In this document: positions 11,303 through 22,799 of the stretch, piece by piece
Numbering within the stretch: position 1 is the first letter of the stretch
How the letters are laid out: each line of letters begins with the position of its first letter
Source: Mya arenaria
Lineage: Eukaryota > Mollusca > Bivalvia > Myida > Myidae
Assembly: GCF_026914265.1 (NCBI RefSeq)
Contig: NC_069135.1
Location: 37,461,946-37,525,945 of the forward strand
Reading direction: 5' to 3'
Length of the DNA: 64,000 bases
Notes under the pieces: model-generated
The model's input: the letters and a program-made list of their open reading frames with translations, nothing else
Told to the model about the DNA's origin: nothing
Databases searched by the model: none
Program-made: the position numbers and the translations under genes

Positions 11303-14204
11303 ACATCCGTAGAAAAGTTTGTGAAGTTTTAAATAATAGTTTCAAGTGCTGTGTTTTAATATGCATTTTGTAAGTTCAAATTGATTGCCGGGCGTTAAGT
11401 GTATAATGACATTCAGGGGCGGATCCAGGATTTGATGTCTGAGGGTGCGTAACTTAGGGGCATAACCTTTTGACTTGCAACCCTCTCTCAGAACCGAAAT
11501 TTATTTGTTTTAAAGTGTTGTCACGGGTGTTTGGGGTTACTCCGCGAACTTTAACAATTTTCAGTCCGAAATGGTGCACTTTGAGCGTATTACATTATTT
11601 TGTTCTCCTATATCGAAATAAAGTTAAACTTGGATAGTTGGAAAGGGGGGGGGGGAATGGATCCGCTAGTGGCATTTATAATTTGGAATCCAACTGTAAA
11701 GTCATTAAGGTTTCCTGTTCAACTGAAATTACTACGCGATCTGCTTGCAGCGTAGTTAAATATTGTTAAAAAGTTTTTTTTTAACAATTTAAACCGTCCA
11801 TATTCATCCGAGGTTGTTTTCTATAGAAAATGGGCGGATGTTCCGAATAACACCGAGTAGATGGGGTCACACAACACTAAATATTGTTTTTAAAAATTGT
11901 ACTGTGAATTGGCCGATTTGCACGACAAATAACATTCAGTTGTAGTGGTTTCACGACTCCAAACATAAGTATTTCGGAAGAAAGTTCCACGTGTGTACTA
12001 ATCCTTAACAACAAAAGCGTACTAATCCACCTCATGCTTACCAAGTAAGTTCATGTACATCAAGTAATCTCATGTGTACCAAGTAATCTCATGTACACCA
12101 AGCAGCCACGAAAGCACCTCGTTACCTCATGTACACCCAGTAAACTCATCAACACCAAGTAACCTCATGTATACCCAGTATCCTCATGTACACCAAGTAT
12201 CCTCATGTACGACCAGTAAATTCATGTACACCCAGTATCCTCATGTACACCCAGTAAACTCATGTACACCCAGTATCCTAATGTACACCAAGTAAACTCC
12301 TGTACACCCAGTATCCTCATGTACACCCAGTTGACTTATGTACACCCAGTATCCTCATGTACACCCAATAAACTCATGTACAACCAGTATCCTCATGTAC
12401 ACCCAGTAAACTCATGTACACCCAGTATCCTTATGTACACCAAGTAACCTCATGTACACCCAGTATCCTCATGTACACCCAGTTAACTTATGTACACCCA
12501 GTATCCTCATGTACACCCAGTAAACCCATGTACAACCAGTATCCTCATGTACACCCAGTGACCTCATGTACACCCAGTAAACTCAACAACACTAAGTAAC
12601 CTCATGTGCACCCAGTAACCTCATGTACACCCAGTATCCTCATGTACACCCAGTAAACTCATGTACAATTAGTATCCGCATGTACACCCAGTAAACTCAT
12701 GTACACCTAGTATCCTCATGTGCACCCAGTAAACTCATGTACACCCAGTAACCTCATGTACACCCAGTAACCTCATGTACACCAAAAAACCTCATGTACA
12801 CCCAATATCCTCATGTACACCCAGTAACCTCATGTACACCAAGTAACCTCATGTACACCAAGTAACATCATGTAAACGATGTAACCTAATGTAAACCGAG
12901 TAACCGCAGGTGCACTAAGTAACCTCATGTACACCAAAATAACCACATGTACACCAAGTAACTTTATAAACACACCTCGTGTTAACAAAGTTACCTCGTG
13001 TTCACCAAATAACCACATAAACAACAAGTAACCTCATGTTCACCCTGTAGATCATAAACATGAAGTAACTTTATGTAAACCAAGTAACCTTATGTCATAC
13101 AAGTTACCTCATGTACACCAAGTAACCTTATGTACACCAAGTAACCTCATGTACACACAGTATCCTCATGTCTTACAAGTAACCTCATGTAAACCAAGTA
13201 AACTCATGTATACACAGTAACCTCATGTATACCGAGTAACCTCATGTACACCAAGTAACCTCATGTACACGCAGTATCCTCATGTACACCCACTAACCTC
13301 AAGTGCACCAAGTAACCTCACGTACATCAAGTAACCTCATGTACACCCAGTAACCTCATGTAAACGATTGGACCTCATGTAAACCATGTAAACGCAGGTG
13401 CACCAAATAACCTCATGTCCTACAAGTTACCTTATGAACACCAAGTAATCTCATGTACAATATATAACCTTATGTGTACTAAGTTACCTTATATACACAA
13501 AGTAACCTCATGTACACCAAGTAACCTCATGTACACCTAGTAACCTCATGTAAACACACCTCGTGTTAACAAAGTAACCTCGTGTTACCAAATAACCACA
13601 TAAACAACAAGTAACCTCATGTTCACCCTGTAAATCATAAACACCAAGTAACTTTATGTAAACCAATGAACCTCATGTCCTACATGTTACCACATGTACA
13701 CCACGTAATGTCATGAACACCAAGTAACCTAATGGACACGAAGTAAACTCATGTACACCAGGAAATCTCATGTACAACAAGTGACCTCATACACACACGC
13801 ATGCGCAGTAACCTCATACGTACCAAGTAACATCATGAGCATCAAGTAACCTCATGTTTACCAATCAACCACATTTGTACTATGTAACCTCATGTGTACT
13901 TAATAACCTCATGTTCACCAACTAATTTTATGGACTGTACCAAGTAATCTCATGTACACTAAGCAACCTCATGTACACCAAGAATCTTCATTCACACGCA
14001 TGCGCAATAACCTCATATGTACAAAGTAACATAAAGGGAATCAAAGTGACCTCGTGTGTACCAAGTGACCTCATGTACATCAAGTAACCTCCTGAGCACT
14101 AAGTAACCTCATGTGTACCATGTTATCTCAGCATTCAGCAATATAGCATAAACAACATATTAAGGTTATAGGATTAGATAGGCCACTGAATCACTTTATA
14201 ATAA
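11303..14204. repeat. Large tandem duplication, long member
   Basis: The 0.7 kb from CCAGTACATCCGTAGAAAAG to the start of the 19-bp array is repeated almost identically at 14212-15087. The segment also holds a CCTCGG repeat near 11815-11880. The 19-bp array forms its second half. No gene is present; the short open frames are not supported. Confidence 0.85.
12029..14131. repeat. 19-bp minisatellite array, unit 1
   Basis: About 110 imperfect copies of a 19-bp unit close to ATGTACACCAAGTAACCTC or ATGTACACCCAGTAACCTC. In the part around 12150-12760, units alternate between ATCCTC and AAACTC endings, showing a two-unit (38-bp) substructure. It lies on the 5' side of gene copy 1, as the related array at 45464-47270 does for copy 3. 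Confidence 0.92.
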
Positions 14205-14211
14205 TTATTAT

Positions 14212-15303
14212 TGCCAGTACATCCGTAGAAAAGTTTGTGAAGTTTTAAATAATAGTTTCAAGTGCTGTGTTTTAATATGCATTTTGTAAGTTCAACTTGA
14301 TTGCCGGGCGTTAAGTGTATACTGACATTCAGGGGCGGATCCAGGATTTGATGTCTGAGGGTGCGTAACTTAGGGGCATAACCTTTTGACTTGCAACCCT
14401 CTCTCAGAACCGAAATTTATTTGTTTTAAAGTGTTGGCACGGGTGTTTGGGGTTACTCCGCGAACTTTAACAATTTTCAGTCCGAAATGGTGCACTTTGA
14501 GCGTATTACATTATTTTGTTCTCCTATATCGAAATAAGTTAAACTTGGGCAGTTGGAAAGGGGGATGGATCCGCTAGTGGCATTTATAATTTGGAATCCA
14601 ACTGTAAAGTCATTAAGGTTTCCTGTTCAATTGAAATTACTACGCGATCTGCTTGCAGCGTAGTTAAATGTTGTTAAAAAGTTTTTTTTAACAATTTAAA
14701 CCGTCCATATACATCCGAGGTTGTTTTCTATAGAAAATGGGCGGATGTTCCGAATAACACCGAGTAGATGGGGTCACACAACACTAAATATTGTTTTTAA
14801 AAAATTGTACTGTGAATTGGCCGATTTGCACGACAAATAACATTCAGTTGTAGTGGTTTCACGACTCCAAACATAAGTATTTCGGAAGAAAGTTCCACGT
14901 GTGTACTAATCCTTAACAACAAAAGCGTACTAATCCACCTCATGCTTACCAAGTAAGTTCATGTACATCAAGTAATCTCATGTGTACCAAGTAATCTCAT
15001 GTACACCAAGCAGCCACGAAAGCACCTTGTTACCTCATGTACACCCAGTAAACTCATCAACACCAAGTAACCACATGTATACCCAGAATCTTCATTCACA
15101 CGCATGCGCAATAACCTCATATGTACAAAGTAACATAAAGGGAATCAAAGTGACCTCATGTGTACCAAGTGACCTCATGTACATCAAGTAACCTCCTGAG
15201 CACTAAGTAACCTCATGTGTACCATGTTATCTCAGCATTCAGCAATATAGCATAAACAACATATTAAGGTTATAGAATTAGATAGGCCACTGTATCACTT
15301 TAT
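14212..15303. repeat. Large tandem duplication, deleted member
   Basis: The first part matches 11303-12180. At about 15087 it jumps directly to sequence matching 13980-14204 (AGAATCTTCATTCACACGCA). It is thus the same block with about 1.8 kb of the 19-bp array missing. A residual 19-bp array remains at 14940-15235. Confidence 0.85.
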
Positions 15304-15312
15304 ATACTTTGA

Positions 15313-15470
15313 TTAAGGAAAGAATTGCGGGGATAATGTCATTATCGGGGTATGAACGCAATTGGGCTGGTCAAAATGTGTGTGGTCCGAAGGACTCCAC
15401 GCGTACTTTGACCAGCCCAATTGCGTTCATATCCCCGAAAATGACATTAACCCCGCAATTCATTCCTTAA
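15313..15470. mobile_element. Foldback (hairpin) element with TTAA ends
   Basis: The two arms (15313-15375 and 15407-15470, about 63 nt each) are nearly perfect inverted repeats around a 31-nt loop. They begin TTAAGGAAAGAATTGCGGGG and end CCCCGCAATTCATTCCTTAA. The TTAA at each extremity could be a target duplication, as in piggyBac-type or other TTAA-specific elements; this is inference. It has no coding capacity. Confidence 0.85.
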
Positions 15471-16435
15471 ATTTACACCATTATTTCATTCAAAAAGCAC
15501 AGTGGCTTGATGACAACGGCTCATAAAAGTCATACTAAATCAGTTCATCTAGCCAAAATCATATTTTACACATACTTGAACATGTATATCATCAGTAAAT
15601 AATACATTGCCTTACACATAAAATTAAATTTGACACAATTAAAAAATACCCTATACTGTAGTATGAAACAAGTGAAGAATGTTCGCCCGGCGAAAATGTC
15701 AACAAAGACCAACTCTTGTTGAAAATTATAACTTCTTCGTAAGCTACAAACAATATACCTGGCTCATAGATGAAGTGGACAGTTATGTACACGATGCATA
15801 AAGGCAATATAATGTGTAACATAATTAAAAAACATACTGCCTATATTTTTAAGAATTTAACCAGAAAACGCCATTTAGGATTGGTAACCCCATAACTGCC
15901 CTCTGCCGCTCCAATGGCAATCTGATCCGGCACCCGAATGAACGAACGTTCGATAAATGAATGAACGGATGAAGAAATGCGTTGCTACACATATAAGGGA
16001 TAGAGAACCAAGAGATATGTACACACATTGTTATGGGCACATGCTAAAACCTTTTTTGGTGACGCTGTGTGACAGTCAAAAACGATAAGCGATGTTCTTG
16101 ACACTACTCAGGAAATACCAAAACTACTCGAGCGTGGTGGACAACACATAGTGCTGCAAGACTTCTCACTTTTATATAAATATCCCTCTAGATTATGCAT
16201 GAAAATACTGTTCCAACATGTAACCATTTTTAAATAAAAAAAACCGAGAAGCACGATGGACCGCCACATGACGTACCACCTTACATATACTATGACCGCA
16301 CCACTGTTAAATTGCCAATGGGCATTCCATAATTGTATGCGTAATATAGTAACGACGTTGATCAGGAACCGTAAATATTGACTATACCCACTGTTTTGAG
16401 GAGTCAGAGCGTAATTTGCAATGGTGCATAGAATA
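15471..16435. other. No gene or repeat recognised
   Basis: Ordinary AT-rich sequence. Open frames of 60-76 codons exist but show no family resemblance, splice signals or codon bias that would support coding. Confidence 0.4.
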
Positions 16436-16439
16436 GAGA

Positions 16440-16665
16440 TGATTGATACAAGGGGTTTGACGAGAAAGGTTTAAGAGGTATGAGTGGTTCATGGAGTAGG
16501 GAAGTTGACACGAGAGGTGGGATGAGAAAGGTTGAACGGGGAGAAGTGTTTCATAGAATAGGGAAGGCTGACATGGGAGGAGGAAGTTTGAAGTGGTTGG
16601 AGTGTTTTATAGAATAGGGAAGGTTGACATGGGAGGAGGAAGATAGAAGTGGTAGGAGTGTTTCA
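16440..16665. repeat. 56-bp minisatellite, about four copies
   Basis: The unit contains GAATAGGGAAGGTTGACATG followed by GGAGGAGGAAG and GAAGTGGTTGGAGTGTTT. The last copies are near identical and the first is degenerate. It is purine-rich on the plus strand. Confidence 0.8.
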
Positions 16666-17205
16666 TGGTACAGGTAGTCCGGGTTCCAAGTCCTCATTTT
16701 TGAGAAAAAGTGTCCGGCATGTTATACAAAAAATATTGTTATATTGTGTTAGGAGAATGTCTTCTGTATATGAAAAGTGCCTTTTGACCACATGGCGGCT
16801 CTTGCAAAATTGCTTAATTCAAAATGGCGTTCAAAATGGTCGCCATAATTGTTAATATGATAAATAATCAAATAATACGTTGTAAGATATTTTAAAAGTA
16901 AATATTAAAACCAAATCACTTTTAAATATATACATACACTCACTACTGTTCAGATTCAAGTTTATTTACATGTTATATTTTCAAGATCAAGGTCATTTTA
17001 GAGGTCAAAATGTTATTTTTGAGAAAAATACACTCTCGGACAGGCTTCTTGTCAGCGACTTTAGGCCACAACTACCCTCTGGCATAGGGGTTCAAGAGCA
17101 GGATTATTGCTCGCTAGTATTGCCTTTTCCAACAATCTAGAAAAAAGTAGTCAGTTTAAACGTTATATATTTTACAACACTTGTGAAGAAAGCTATGATA
17201 GTTTA
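16666..17205. other. No gene recognised
   Basis: AT-rich spacer. The 68-codon open frame at 16649-16855 lacks any recognisable motif and partly reads the adjacent minisatellite. Confidence 0.35.
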
Positions 17206-17207
17206 TA

Positions 17208-17402
17208 GTAAGTCACTCTCGTCGGCACGATATTGCGCGAGAGTGTGGGATTGTGATGTGGAGGAAACTGGAGTACCCAGAGAAAACCCACTACTACGGC
17301 TTGGTGACCAAACTAACCAAACTCACATGCGCCCAGGCCGCGAATCAAACCCGGGTCGCCTTGGTTAGAATGAGTGTACTAACCACTGCGACAACCAAAA
17401 AA
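17208..17402 (-). mobile_element. tRNA-derived SINE
   Basis: Read on the minus strand it shows the box B-like AACCCGGGTTTGATTCGCGG and the TTGGTTTGGTCACC body of the SINE family found at 6545-6775. Box A is degenerate. The open frame on the plus strand is a shadow of this element. Confidence 0.7.
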
Positions 17403-17567
17403 CCTAGTCTGTAGAGGTTTCGTGAAAATCTTGATTGGTATTTGAAATGATGGTCTATTTATGAATGATCCGCGGATGGTAATATGATTGAGTTATCCCA
17501 GAGTCTACATCTTAAAAGACAACACTAGCTCGCTGATCTATTAGAGATATACCAATGTGTGTCCTTT

Positions 17568-18045
17568 AAAGTGACTCGCTCATGTTTTTGGACCAAAAAT
17601 GAATTTTCCCAACACTTATTTTATGATTATTTTATTCTTTGATATGGAAATTGCAGAACAAATGCAGTTCTAACATAAAAAGTATTTTGGTTTTATTGGG
17701 GTTCAAAGCCACGCCAGAATAGTCAAGAAAAACAACAAAGAAAACAGGCGGCTACTCCACACGGCCACCTGGACTTTAACAATAGTAGTGGATATATTGG
17801 CCCCTTAAGGATTAATTGATAACATCACGTGATAATGTCAATCAACCAACCACGCAACACTGCAGCCGTTATTAATTTTCAATCACGTTATTAACGTTAA
17901 AGAAAAAGACGATTTTTGAGCACATATCAACATTTGCTGAAAGGTTTCAGCTTTTGGTATTTTTGTTTTAACAATCTTGCCACACTTTATTTCGTAATTT
18001 TAAAAAAGTGCATTTTACAAACCATGAGCGAGTTACTTTAACATT
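17568..18045. mobile_element. MITE with TIR TTTAAAGTGACTCGCTCATG
   Basis: The left end TTAAAGTGACTCGCTCATG and right end CATGAGCGAGTTACTTTAA are inverted repeats about 478 bp apart. The interior is AT-rich with no transposase frame. It lies upstream of gene copy 2. Confidence 0.75.
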
Positions 18046-18406
18046 GTTTTCCAATATTCTATATACCTCGACTCGACCTTTAAGACGTAAGCCAGGGAGG
18101 GAATAAAACGGTAGCATTCGAACGGACCATTGTATGTAAAATCATGTAACCTCTATTAAAGTCATTTCAGGTTGAAAATAGAATGTTATTGTTGATATAT
18201 CTTATACGATAATTATATACACATGTAAATAAATATGGTGATTATAATTTATGATAACATTGATAATACAACGACAAATGAGCTATACTATTAATAAATT
18301 AAAACCATATTATCAGTAGTTAAAGCTAGGTCAAACCATCATGGGATCAGATAGATACAAAATGGACAAAGGGGCGTTGCGTTAAATATTCGGTAAAATA
18401 TTAAAT
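18046..18406. promoter_or_regulatory. 5' flank of gene copy 2
   Basis: AT-rich sequence immediately before the start codon of copy 2. It does not resemble the 5' flanks of copies 1 and 3. The homology of the duplicated block stops at the exon 1 start, so copy 2 has a different upstream region. No promoter element could be named. Confidence 0.35.
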
Positions 18407-21400
18407 ATGACTTTAAATTTTAAATCATCACTTCAGAGGGGCTGTGACTTCATACACAATTTTTCCTGCTCTCCGTGTGAAGAGAACGGATTTAACACAG
18501 AAGCTCACCATTATTGTACTGAATGCACAAAATATTACTGCCAAAACTGTGTTTCAAAACATAGCGAATTATATCAGAAGCATGCGATGCTCGGCCGGAA
18601 GGACGTGAAGGAATGGGAGGCTGCTCCAGGTGTGGTGGACGCCCTGGAGAGATGCGAGTTGCACCCCGGGGAGGCCCTGAAGCTGGAATGTGGTGACCAT
18701 GACCAGTTGTGTTGTCCTGTGTGCGTCGTCTTTGACCACAGGTATGTTAGAAATATGAGTTTAAGTTTAAGGTGCACAACATAGGTTCATGCAATATCTT
18801 TATCATTATTTATGCATTATAAGGTTAAACTCATTTGAATTTTAAACAAAGTAAAGTTTACGATTCGTGTAAACTAAAGAAATATCAGCGTTTATATATT
18901 ATATATTTTTCATTAAATAGCTACGTGGCCATTAATTTCCCAGTTTAAAAATTACAAATGTCTTTTTTCCCGTATACACATCATATGCCCTTTTTTGTTT
19001 TGATTGTTTAAATATACAATGAGTTAAACATTATCATGCATTTTTCGCGTCAACCTATATTATGAGCCTTTGCTGTTATTCGTGTGTCGCCCTGGACCAC
19101 AGGTTTGAAGGTAAAAAACTTCAATATAAAGGCGCACAACATAGGTTGATTGTTTTTATCAATTACTATTTTTAACATAAGATTTGACTTTTCATGATCA
19201 AAACAAAAAAGGCCATTATGAATAAGTCCATTTTACAAAAAGATTAGTCTTTGAACATGCAAATGGTGATTTCAATTAATAGCTACGTGGCCACAAATTC
19301 CCCAGTTAAAAAAATCACTGAATCTGTACACAAATTTTTTTTTTGGTTTTGATCAATCAAGTCAAATTAATAAATCATAATAGTGCATTAAAAACTAAAA
19401 GAAAATCATTTTTTGCATCAAACTATATTGTGCGCCTTTAACACACAAAACGGTAACTAATCTATACGTAATTGCGTCAACCTATATTGTGCGCCTTTAA
19501 GACAAAAAACGGTAACTAATCTATACGTAATTTGCGTCAACCTATATTGTGCGCCTTTAAGACACAAAACGGTAACTAATCTATACGTAATTGCGTCAAC
19601 CTATATTGTGCGCCTTTAAGACACAAAACGGTAACTAATCTAAACGTAATTGCCTCAACCTATATTGTGCGCCTTTAAAACACAAAACGGTAACTAATCT
19701 ATACGTAATTGCCTCAACCTATATTGTGCGCCTTTAAAACACAAAACGGTAACTAATCTATACGTAATTGCCTCAACCTATATTGTGCGCCTTTAAAACA
19801 CAAAACGGTAACTAATCTATACGTAATTGCGTCAACCTATATTGTGCGCCTTTAAGACACAAAGCGGTAACTAATCTATACGTAATTGCCTCAACCTATA
19901 TTGTGCGCCTTTAAAACACAAAACGGTAACTAATCTATACGTAATTGCCTCAACCTATATTGTGCGCCTTTAAGACACAAAACGGTAACTAATCTATACG
20001 TAATTGCCTCAACCTATATTGTGCGCCTTTAAAACACAAAACGGTAACTAATCTATACGTAATTGCCTCAACCTATATTGTGCGCCTTTAAGACACAAAA
20101 CGATAACTAATCTATACGTAATTGCGACAACCTATATTGTGCGCCTTTAAGACACAAAACGATAACTAATCTATACGTAATTGCCTCAACCTATATTGTG
20201 CGCCTTTAAGACCCAAAACGATAACTAATCTATACGTAATTGCCTCAACCTATATTGTGCGCCTTTAAAACACAAAACGGTAACTAATCTATACGTAATT
20301 GCGACAACCTATATTGTGCGCCTTTAAGACACAAAACGATAACTAATCTATACGTAATTTGCGTCAACCTATATTGTGCGCCTTTAAAACACAAAACGGT
20401 AACTAATCTATACGTTATTGCGTCAACCTATATTGTGCGCCTTTAAGACACAGAACGGTGACTAATCTATACGTTATTGCGTCAACCTATATTGTGCGCC
20501 TTTAAGACACAAAACGGTGACTAATCTATACGTAATTGCGTCAACCTATATTGTGCGCCTTTAAGACACAGAACGGTAACTAATCTATACGTAATTGCAT
20601 CAACCTATATTGTGCGCCTTTAAAACACAAAACGGTAACTAATCTATACGTTATTGCCTCAACCTATATTGTGCGCCTTTAAGACACAGAACGGTGACTA
20701 ATCTATACGTTATTGCGTCAACCTATATTGTGCGCCTTTAAGACACAAAACGGTGACTAATCTATACGTAATTGCGTCAACCTATATTGTGCGCCTTTAA
20801 GACACAGAACGGTGACTAATCTATACGTTATTGCGTCAACCTATATTGTGCGCCTTTAAGACACAAAACGGTGACTAATCTATACGTAATTGCGTCAACC
20901 TATATTGTGCGCCTTTAAGACACAAAACGGTAACTAATCTATACGTTATTGCGTCAACCTATATTGTGCGCCTTTAAGACACAAAACGGTAACTAATCTA
21001 TACGTAATTGCGTCATATTTTTTAATGATTTTCTATAACATTGTCCCACACAAGCAAGGTCATATTCAGTTTATGCAGATCTGATTACAACTGTTTCACA
21101 ACTTCTTTGTTTCAGACATTGCTCCAAAATCCATCCCATTCCAGATGTAGCAAAAGGTTTTCAGAGAAATATTGAGTTTCAACAAATTCAAAAGAAGATA
21201 GTTGAACTTGAAAAGCAATTCGAGCTGATGAAAGAAGCAAGAATGAAGAATACGACATCTCTGAAAAAGACGCGGGCAGCCTTTTCTGATGAATTAAAAA
21301 CCATACGTAAAAAGATCAACGAAATCCTTGACAAGATTGAGAAGGCAACTTTACAGGACTTGGACGGAATAATAGCTAAATTTGAAAAAAATATAGAGAA

Positions 21401-22499
21401 AGATATCGAAACTTGTGATAAAATGACTATCGAACTGCAAAGCATGATTGCCGCTTTTCAAACAAAATTAAAATCAAGCGAGTCAAAATCATATATTGCG
21501 TACAGAAAGAGCCAGGATATGATTTCACAAGCAAGCGATCATCTTCGTGGCATATCAGTCATTGAGTGTTACAATGTAACATTTCAAGCCATTAATCTTA
21601 TCGAAGAACTTTTATCTTCAGTAAAGACCTTTGGAGCGGTTGAAGAACAAACTGTTATGACCAAACAGCGAGAAGATCTCCTTTCCGATCCAAACCACGT
21701 CTTCAGTGTTGCAGAGTACAAGGAGTACAACGTGAAGATGAGTAATGACCAATTTCAATGTTATATCAGTGGCGTATGTGAACTGCCTAGTGGAGATTGT
21801 GTCATAGCAGACATGTATAATTGTAAAGTGAAGCTCTTGGACAAGGAGTACAGGGTGATCGACCACTGTAATGTCCCGGGTTATCCTTGTGACGTGTGCC
21901 ACATTGACGGAAATAAAGTGGCCGTTTGTGTTAACTGTACTTATACTGATAGACGAGGACTTTATTTCATTAATGCTACGATAGGGAGATTCGTTACTAC
22001 GACGAAGTTAAGCTTCACCCATCCATGTTCTGCCGTAGCATATCATGGTGACCAGCTTTACATCGGCTCCGGTAACGCCCTGTTCGTCTACACGATGTTG
22101 GGAAAGAAGGTGAAGAGGCTCTACACGGACAAGTCTGGGGAATGGACGGTGAAAAAATGTGCCATCAGTAACGACGGGAAGACAATCTACATGACAAACA
22201 ACAGTAAACATCAACTGATTACCCTAGACAAGAAGGGTAAAAAGCTGGCCTTACTCACTGACCCTGACATGGAAGAACCTACCGGAGTACACGTGACACC
22301 TGCTGGACACGTGTTCGTCTGCTGGTGCTACTACGATGCAGTGCTGCAGGTTGACAAAGACGGAAAGAAGAAGTTGGCCACCCTGGCAAGGAAAGAAGAC
22401 GGACTGGACTCACCGAATGATTTATTTTTAAGCAGCCGCACTTCCTCTCTGATTGTTGGTGGAGGGAAAGACATACTTCTTGTTATCAAGTTAAATTAA
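18407..22499 (+). CDS. TRIM-like B-box/coiled-coil/NHL protein, copy 2 (two exons: 18407-18741 and 21116-22499)
   Basis: Exon 1 ends GACCACAG/GTATGT and exon 2 follows TTTGTTTCAG. The join preserves the frame and completes B-box 2 (C83, H86, C95, D98, C103, C106, H111, H118). Total 1719 nt, 572 residues. Residues 21-59 form the first zinc finger (CSPCEENGFNTEAHHYCTEC and on). Residues 135-230 are coiled coil. Residues 314-572 form the NHL-type propeller (CELPSGDCVIADMYNCKVKL). No RING is present. The start is the only Met in frame before the first finger. It is intact, and clearly diverged from copy 1 in exon 1 and in propeller loops. The intron is 2374 bp because of two MITEs and a 59-bp minisatellite. 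TRIM-NHL relatives bind RNA or protein partners; an innate-immune role in bivalves is suggested by family expansion only. Confidence 0.87.
18771..19075. mobile_element. Intronic MITE A
   Basis: The left end AAGGTGCACAACATAGGTTC and right end GTCAACCTATATTATGAGCC are inverted repeats about 305 bp apart. The interior carries TAGCTACGTGGCCATTAAT, found in all members. Related members lie in the introns of copies 1 and 3. Confidence 0.75.
19068..19118 (+). repeat. Duplicated exon 1 end between the two intronic MITEs (copy 2)
   Basis: GTGTGTCGCCCTGGACCACA followed by GGTTTGAAG resembles the real exon 1 end at 18720-18745. It preserves the CACAG/GT junction. It can be read as CCYSCVALDHRFEG-like in the related copy 3, a degraded version of the B-box residues CCPVCVAVDHR. 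Confidence 0.6.
19128..19442. mobile_element. Intronic MITE B
   Basis: Starts TAAAGGCGCACAACATAGGT and ends ACTATATTGTGCGCCTTTAA, an inverted pair with TA-rich borders. The interior includes TAGCTACGTGGCCACAAATT. Its right terminus is the seed of the adjacent 59-bp array. Confidence 0.78.
19441..21015. repeat. 59-bp minisatellite inside the intron of gene copy 2
   Basis: About 26-27 highly similar units of 58-60 bp. Each joins the MITE terminus CCTATATTGTGCGCCTTTAA to the flanking sequence ACACAAAACGGTAACTAATC and ATACGTAATTGCGTCAA. Variants (GCGTCAA versus GCCTCAA, CGGTAAC versus CGATAAC or CGGTGAC, AAAACGG versus AGAACGG) occur in runs, as expected from stepwise amplification. Copy 3 has a single unit at 43672-43735. 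Confidence 0.95.
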
Positions 22500-22799
22500 A
22501 ACTAAAAATGTTCTATTTGATGAATGTAGACTGTTCAATTTTCGTGTATATATATATATAGCACACCGTCATATTGACTTATTCAATTTAAATATAAAAT
22601 GATGATTTACTTGCATAATATGCACACAGATGAATTGCAATAAAAAATAATAAAACAATCTCTGTATTCAATGTCGGAGAAATGGTTCACGTGAACGATC
22701 AGAAAATCATCTTTTGAAAAATGCATACTAGATTTCATACGTATACTGAAATTAATTTTGAAGGACATATTCTCAAGAACACAAACCAAAAGCACAACA
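22500..22799. other. 3' flank of gene copy 2
   Basis: Matches the 3' flanks of copy 1 (7391-7849, inverted) and copy 3 (41926-42442, inverted), less some deleted parts. Contains a short (TA)n tract and the candidate poly(A) signals. Confidence 0.6.
22639..22654 (+). promoter_or_regulatory. Candidate polyadenylation signals of gene copy 2
   Basis: Two AATAAA hexamers (22639 and 22649), 140-150 nt after the stop codon, in the same AATAAAACAATCTC context as for the other copies. Function inferred. Confidence 0.4.

Larger units (their letters stand above)
18742..21115 (+). other. Intron of gene copy 2
   Basis: GT at 18742 and AG at 21114-21115, with the pyrimidine-rich tract TTCTTTGTTTCAG before the acceptor. 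Almost the whole intron is repeat: MITE A, a duplicated exon end, MITE B, and the 59-bp array. Confidence 0.8.

Noticed and set aside
12074..12599. Repeated-peptide frames (MYTQYPHVHQVNS type)
   Set aside because: Produced by the 19-bp satellite, whose units contain no stop codon in these frames; no gene context.
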